This document shows positions 22,019 to 25,342 of a DNA stretch of 25,342 nt, piece after piece; within the stretch, counting starts at the first letter, position 1; every line of letters starts with the position of its first letter. The DNA is taken from the NCBI GenBank assembly GCA_964564695.1, contig CAZMCC010000057.1, forward strand, positions 1-25,342, in the 5' to 3' direction. The stretch is from CAZMCC01 sp964564695 (GTDB lineage: Bacteria; Planctomycetota; Phycisphaerae; Phycisphaerales; UBA1924). The position numbers and the translations under genes were made by a program. The notes under the pieces are model-generated. The model saw only the letters and a program-made list of their open reading frames with translations, searched no databases and was not told the origin of the DNA.

Positions 22019-23080
22019 TCAGTACGTGAAGTTGGCGTGGGGGTCGGTGGAGGCGAGGGTGCCGCCGGCGGCGTCGCCGAGGACCCCGGCGGTGGCGACG
22101 CCGGAGCGGTTGATGATGGGGCCGTAGTAGTTGTTGATGGCGATGTCCCAGTTGGTGGCGTTGGTGGTGCAGGTGTTGCGGATGATGACGTTGCCGCCGG
22201 CGACGACGTGGATGCCGCGGTCCTGGCCGAAGCAGTGGTTGGCGTCGATGCGGTTGTCGGAGGCGCCGACGTAGATGCCGGCGCCGGTCTTGGCGCTCTG
22301 GCCGTTGTTGGAGCAGGTGTTGCCGGTGACGAAGGAAGCGGTGGAGACGCGGATGCCGTTGAGGTCGTTGCCGCGAGAGGTGTTGTTGGCGATGGTGCAG
22401 CCGGTGCTGACGAAGAGGCCGTCGCCCTGGTTGCTGTAGGCGGAGCAGCCCGAGACGGTGCTGCCGGAGCCGGCGCTGATGCCGTCGTCGGTGTTGTCGA
22501 TGGCGACGCAATCGACGATCCGGCAGCTGAAGCTGGTGAAGATGCCGAGGGCGCCGTTGTTGCCGACGGTGCAGCGGATGAGGGCGGCGCCCGCGCCGGC
22601 GCGGATGCCCGAGCCGGCGTTGTCGGAGCATCGCAGCTCGCGAAAGACGGCGCCCTCGGCCAGGCCGGAATCGATCCCGTGGCCGCCCCAATTGCGGATC
22701 GACCCGCTGTGGACTTCGATGTTCACCAGGCTGGCGACCGTGGTGGTGATCCCGTCGAGAGACCCGGGGACGCCCGCGAGGTCGAAGCCGTTGAGGTCGA
22801 TGGTGACGCCGCTGGAGGCGATCTCGATCCCGCGTTTGGCGGCGACGCCCGTGACGTTGCCCGTGAGGTAGTAGGAGCCGGGGACGGCGATGCGCAAGAG
22901 GCTGTCGGCGTCGCCGGGGGTGTTGGTCGCGTTGATGGCGATGCGGGGCTCGACTTCAGCGAGGGGTTTCTGCGTGCTGGCGATCGGGCCGGAGGGTGGG
23001 TTGAGGGGGCCGGCGTAGGCGCCGACAGCGCCCAGGAGCAGCACAACAACGGGACCGACGACTCGACGCGGGCTGAACAT
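22019..23080 (-). CDS. Exported right-handed parallel beta-helix protein (paralogue B)
   Basis: A 353-residue protein. ATG 23080 lies 5 nt after GGAGGTG and starts a signal peptide ending AYAG; the longer frame to 23140 is not supported. It shares with paralogue A the opening PLNPPSGPIA, EVEPRIAIN, GSYYLTGNVTGVAAKRGIEI, VTIDLNGFDLAGVPGSLDGI, RNWGGHGID and the end STDPHANFTY. The middle has PbH1 coils (RIVDCVAIDNTDDGIS, VSGCSAYSNQGDGLFV, DNRIDANHCFGQDRGI). It is probably extracellular and polysaccharide-associated, without assignable catalysis. The conserved ends and divergent middle fit duplication followed by change in the coil surface. Confidence 0.87.
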   Translation of the reverse strand: MFSPRRVVGPVVVLLLGAVGAYAGPLNPPSGPIASTQKPLAEVEPRIAINATNTPGDADSLLRIAVPGSYYLTGNVTGVAAKRGIEIASSGVTIDLNGFDLAGVPGSLDGITTTVASLVNIEVHSGSIRNWGGHGIDSGLAEGAVFRELRCSDNAGSGIRAGAGAALIRCTVGNNGALGIFTSFSCRIVDCVAIDNTDDGISAGSGSTVSGCSAYSNQGDGLFVSTGCTIANNTSRGNDLNGIRVSTASFVTGNTCSNNGQSAKTGAGIYVGASDNRIDANHCFGQDRGIHVVAGGNVIIRNTCTTNATNWDIAINNYYGPIINRSGVATAGVLGDAAGGTLASTDPHANFTY

Positions 23081-23171
23081 GACACACCTCCGGTGATGGG
23101 TTGCAGGCGTCAAGGTACCGGAGGCGGGGGGATTGCACAATGGGGGCGCGGGGAAATGACGAGCGCGAACG

Positions 23172-23240
23172 CCCCACTCTCGCTGAACCGGCCGGACGCC
23201 AGTTCAGCATTTCTCCCTCCGCGATACGCGGAGGGGGATC
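23172..23240 (-). repeat. Palindromic two-hairpin element, copy 7 (inverse orientation)
   Basis: Hairpin 2 pairs GCTGAACCGGC (23182-23192) with GCCAGTTCAGC (23198-23208), ten of eleven pairs, loop CGGAC. Hairpin 1 pairs CCCTCCGC (23215-23222) with GCGGAGGG (23228-23235). It ends GGGGATCTT like copy 5, and lies upstream of the second beta-helix gene. Confidence 0.8.
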
Positions 23241-23328
23241 TTCGAGATAGGAGGCGGCAGCGAGTTTTTCGTCGTAGAGGGTGCGGAGGAACATGGGGAG
23301 GGCTGACACCCGATCGAGCGTGCTTCTT

Positions 23329-23440
23329 CACGCCGTAGGCGTGACAGAACGTAGCCGGGGGTGAACCGAGGCTCTGCGAGCGCCACCCCCGGTAAGCGCC
23401 CCCTTTATTTTCTGCCTCCGTTGCGAGCGACCCCGAAGGG
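23329..23440 (+). repeat. GTAG-headed composite REP-like element, copy 3 (diverged)
   Basis: Left hairpin CACGCC-GTA-GGCGTG (23329-23343). GTAG at 23351-23354, then CCGGGGGTG (23355-23363) paired with CACCCCCGG (23384-23392). The loop keeps GAGGCTCTGCGA. A short CCC-GAA-GGG hairpin near 23432-23440 takes the right-hand place. Relative to copies 1 and 2 both stems have changed bases on both arms and still pair. Confidence 0.72.
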
Positions 23441-23476
23441 CAACGCCGTGAACCGAACTCCGATTCGCTGTTCCCC

Positions 23477-23615
23477 AGGCCGCTTCAGCGGCCTTGCTCG
23501 CTCGTAGGCCGCCGCTTCAGCGGTGGCAGCAAGAACAACACTGCAAAAGGGTCTTCTGCACGTTCTTGTTCAGCCCGTTTCAACGGGCTTCCTCCGCAGC
23601 CGGCTTCAGCCGCAT
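23477..23615. repeat. Cluster of TTC-loop hairpins
   Basis: Four small palindromes share a TC/TTC apex: AGGCCGCT/AGCGGCCT (23477-23494); GCCGCCGCT/AGCGGTGGC (23508-23527, directly preceded by GTAG); AGCCCGTT/AACGGGCT (23572-23589); CGGCT/AGCCG (23601-23612). A larger stem CAAGAAC/GTTCTTG (23530-23568) lies between. The hairpins differ in stem sequence but keep the apex. Confidence 0.65.
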
Positions 23616-23684
23616 GACCAGGATCTTCCGTTCACGCCGTAGCCCTCACTGCCACATCGCGTCCATCCACATCGCCATCTCCTT

Positions 23685-23720
23685 CTCCGCGTTTCTCCGC
23701 GCTGCTCCGCGTCCTCCGCG
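23685..23720 (+). repeat. CTCCGCG short tandem repeat
   Basis: CTCCGCG occurs four times (23685, 23695, 23705, 23714) at 9-10 bp spacing. The same words form one arm of the inverted repeat at 3291-3331. Confidence 0.6.
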
Positions 23721-23803
23721 TACGGCCTTGAGCGTTGCGTGCCCGGGGCGGCGAGGGCGGTGCGGTCGATGCTGAGGCCGTAGACGGTGCTGGCGACGAT
23801 CAG

Positions 23804-25240
23804 CTACATCTTCTGCACATGCTCGCCGTCCAGAATGTCCTGAACGGTAATGAGCTTGATGAACCGCCCGGTCTTCTTGTGGAAGGCGGCGCACTCAACC
23901 TCGGCATCGGATGAGAAGCCGAAGGCGACGAAGAAGCCGCGCTGCCGGTCCTCGCGGGCCATCACGGCCTCGAACTGGTCGATGTCCGGACGCCCAACCC
24001 TGTCCATCTGCTTCACCTGGATCGGGAACCAGTCGCCCGCAAACATGCTGTTCGCGTCGCTGGGCTTGGTGCCCACCGGAAAGATGCGCCCGTCGATCCC
24101 CATGTCCCCGACTTGGATCTTGTTGGGAATGCCGCCGAGGCCGATCACGGCCCAGTTCTCGAACTCGAACGCGGGAATCTCCCGGAGCTTCTCGATCGTC
24201 CACGGCAGATCACGCACGACGAACGCGTCGGGCTTGCGGACCCGCCACGCGGGCTCGCTCTCGCGCATGTGGCACACGTCGCGGAGCCGCTTGGCCATGA
24301 CGCGGCACGCCGTGGGCGAAATGTCGATGCCGATCCACTGGCGACCAAGGTTCTGCGCGGCGACGAGGGCCGTGCCGCAGCCGCAGAACGCGTCGAGGAC
24401 GATGTCGTTGGGGTTGCTGCTCAGGTTGAGGATGCGTTCGAGGAGCGCGAGCGGCTTCTGTGTTGGATAGCCGAGCGATTCTTCGGCGGATGACTGAATC
24501 GGGCCAATGTCGTCCCACACGGTCCCAACAGGCACGCCCTTTCCCTCGTCGAGGTACCGCTTCTGGCGAGGCACCGCACCCGGCTTCGCTTGGACGATGC
24601 GGCCCTGTTTGTGGTGGCGCTTCATTTCCTCTTCACTGAAGCGCCAGTACCGTTCCACCCCAAGGAACTCGTAGAACGGGTTGCCTTTCGCCTCAGCGGC
24701 ACCACCGGGCGCGGTGATATCACCGAGTGAGTACCTTCGGCCGGTCGTCGGCTCGACATGCTTGTAGAACTTCTCGATGTACTCGGCGTCATACGGCTTG
24801 TACTGGTGGTTGAATGTGTAGTCGCCGGTCCCCGAGTAGAAGAAGACTGTGTCGTGCACCCGGCCCAAGTGTTTGCTGCCCTGCTTCGCGTCGTTGTGAG
24901 CACTCTGGCGTTTCCACACGATCTCATTGACAAAGTTGTTCTCCCCAAACAACTGATCGAGCATCACCTTGACGTAGTGGCTCGCGTGCCAGTCGCAGTG
25001 GTAGTAGAACGACCCGGTTTTCTTGAGCACACGAGAAAGCTCCGCGCAGCGCGGGCGCATGTAGTCGATGTACGCCTGCGTGCTGGCGTGCCGGTCATCG
25101 AACGACCGCTTCTCCTTGCTTTCGCCCCAGAAGACCTCGTAGTTGCGGTTGGAGTTGAACGGCGGGTCGATGTAGATGAGGTCGACGCAGGCCTCGGGCA
25201 GTTTCCTGAGTTGTTCGAGGTTGTCACCGCAGTAGATCAC
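23804..25240 (-). CDS. DNA methyltransferase fused to a PD-(D/E)xK nuclease domain (5' end uncertain)
   Basis: At least 478 residues. The N-terminal part is a beta-class amino-methyltransferase: catalytic DPPF at 25-28 (IYIDPPFNSNRNY) comes before the S-adenosylmethionine motif DAFCGCGT starting at Asp283, with a target-recognition stretch between. The C-terminal part (about 360-478) is nuclease-like: GDMGIDGR (Asp383) and FPIQVK (Gln408-x-Lys410), followed by GRPDIDQFEAVM, fitting an Mrr-type PD-(D/E)xK fold. One chain may therefore both methylate and cut. GTG 25240 is the first start codon in the window, but the frame is open through SSLIDTR and a heptamer array to the window edge. The true start is probably further upstream. 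GC is lower than its neighbours, suggesting transfer. Confidence 0.88.
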   Translation of the reverse strand: MIYCGDNLEQLRKLPEACVDLIYIDPPFNSNRNYEVFWGESKEKRSFDDRHASTQAYIDYMRPRCAELSRVLKKTGSFYYHCDWHASHYVKVMLDQLFGENNFVNEIVWKRQSAHNDAKQGSKHLGRVHDTVFFYSGTGDYTFNHQYKPYDAEYIEKFYKHVEPTTGRRYSLGDITAPGGAAEAKGNPFYEFLGVERYWRFSEEEMKRHHKQGRIVQAKPGAVPRQKRYLDEGKGVPVGTVWDDIGPIQSSAEESLGYPTQKPLALLERILNLSSNPNDIVLDAFCGCGTALVAAQNLGRQWIGIDISPTACRVMAKRLRDVCHMRESEPAWRVRKPDAFVVRDLPWTIEKLREIPAFEFENWAVIGLGGIPNKIQVGDMGIDGRIFPVGTKPSDANSMFAGDWFPIQVKQMDRVGRPDIDQFEAVMAREDRQRGFFVAFGFSSDAEVECAAFHKKTGRFIKLITVQDILDGEHVQKM

Positions 25241-25290
25241 GCGCGTGTCGATGAGCGACGACGGACGGTCAGAGCGCGCCGGCGCGTGGG

Positions 25291-25342
25291 CTGCGGGCTG
25301 CGGGCTGCGGGCTGCGGGCTGCGGGCTGCGGGCTGCGGGCTG
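25291..25342 (+). repeat. (CTGCGGG)n heptanucleotide tandem repeat
   Basis: Just over seven perfect copies of CTGCGGG run to the end of the window and probably beyond. On the minus strand they read (QPAARSP)n in the frame of the methyltransferase, with no stop codon between. A 7-bp unit shifts the reading frame whenever a copy is gained or lost. Confidence 0.9.

Larger units (their letters stand above)
23081..23803. other. Gene-free interval filled with repeats
   Basis: No convincing gene is seen in these 723 bp. From left to right it holds a palindromic element (23172-23240), a GTAG composite element (23329-23440), a row of TTC-loop hairpins (23477-23615), CTCCGCG repeats (23685-23720) and, next to the methyltransferase stop, a short minus-strand coding-like remnant (LIVASTVYGLSIDRTALAA, about 23740-23803). 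It separates the G-rich native block from the lower-GC restriction-modification gene. Confidence 0.7.

Noticed and set aside
21905..23338. Plus-strand frame of 477 codons opposite the second beta-helix gene
   Set aside because: Alternating Ala/Val/Asp/Gly composition without motif; the minus strand encodes a clear paralogue of another gene in the window.
23477..23615. CRISPR-like array
   Set aside because: The palindromes differ in sequence and spacing, there are no identical repeats with regular spacers, and no cas genes are nearby.
1..25342. tRNA, rRNA, riboswitch or insertion-sequence genes
   Set aside because: No cloverleaf, rRNA-like stretch, known riboswitch core or transposase was recognised on either strand.

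Overview
The window looks like a bacterial chromosome segment of high GC (roughly two thirds or more by eye) from the Planctomycetota, most likely the Phycisphaerae/Phycisphaerales. The pointers are two adjacent secreted proteins with C-terminal GC-type dockerin modules (paired DxxGDxxVNSxDVGxFIN loops ending in Gly-Cys), two proteins ending in a PAPG + hydrophobic + poly-Arg PEP-CTERM-like anchor, an LEPR-xLL-type N-terminus on an exported cyclophilin, and many small dispersed palindromes. Both window ends lie inside repeats (a palindromic element at the left, a heptanucleotide tandem array at the right), so this may be a whole assembly contig broken at repeats.

Layout. 0.1-1.6 kb: a TPR protein (-). 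1.85-4.7 kb (+): an arsenic-type cluster of an ArsR repressor, a small Cys-Cys lipoprotein and a thioredoxin-type arsenate reductase, tightly overlapping, followed by an MFS transporter. 4.85-11.4 kb (-): a ChaN/DUF399-like lipoprotein, a PilZ protein, a TgpA-like membrane transglutaminase overlapping a DUF58 protein, and a thioredoxin-fold protein. 11.6-14.2 kb (+): an FG-GAP/VCBS protein and a propeller-like repeat protein, each with a GC-type dockerin. 14.4-18.5 kb: a small membrane protein, a PEP-CTERM-like protein, an internally repeated PEP-CTERM-like protein, a TM2 protein, a DUF4142 lipoprotein and a GNAT acetyltransferase. 18.6-23.1 kb: two paralogous right-handed beta-helix proteins (-) flank an exported LEPR/cyclophilin/repeat fusion (+). 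23.1-23.8 kb: a gene-free stretch packed with hairpins. 23.8 kb to the end (-): a DNA methyltransferase fused to a PD-(D/E)xK nuclease domain, lower in GC, with a 7-bp tandem repeat at its 5' end.

Two things stand out. First, the intergenic DNA is built from several families of small palindromes. One is a two-hairpin element of about 70-80 bp with a conserved apical loop (GTYCR) and covarying stem arms; one copy sits in frame inside the DUF58 gene, and others sit at gene 3' ends. A second family carries GTAG-headed REP-like hairpins flanked by small hairpins. Second, the methyltransferase-nuclease gene has a frame open through a (CTGCGGG)n array, the classical arrangement of a phase-variable restriction-modification gene. 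In addition, the + strand changes from C-rich (left of about 14.2 kb) to G-rich (right of about 15 kb) regardless of gene orientation, a GC-skew switch.

Functions are assigned from motifs and remembered family patterns only; no database search was possible.
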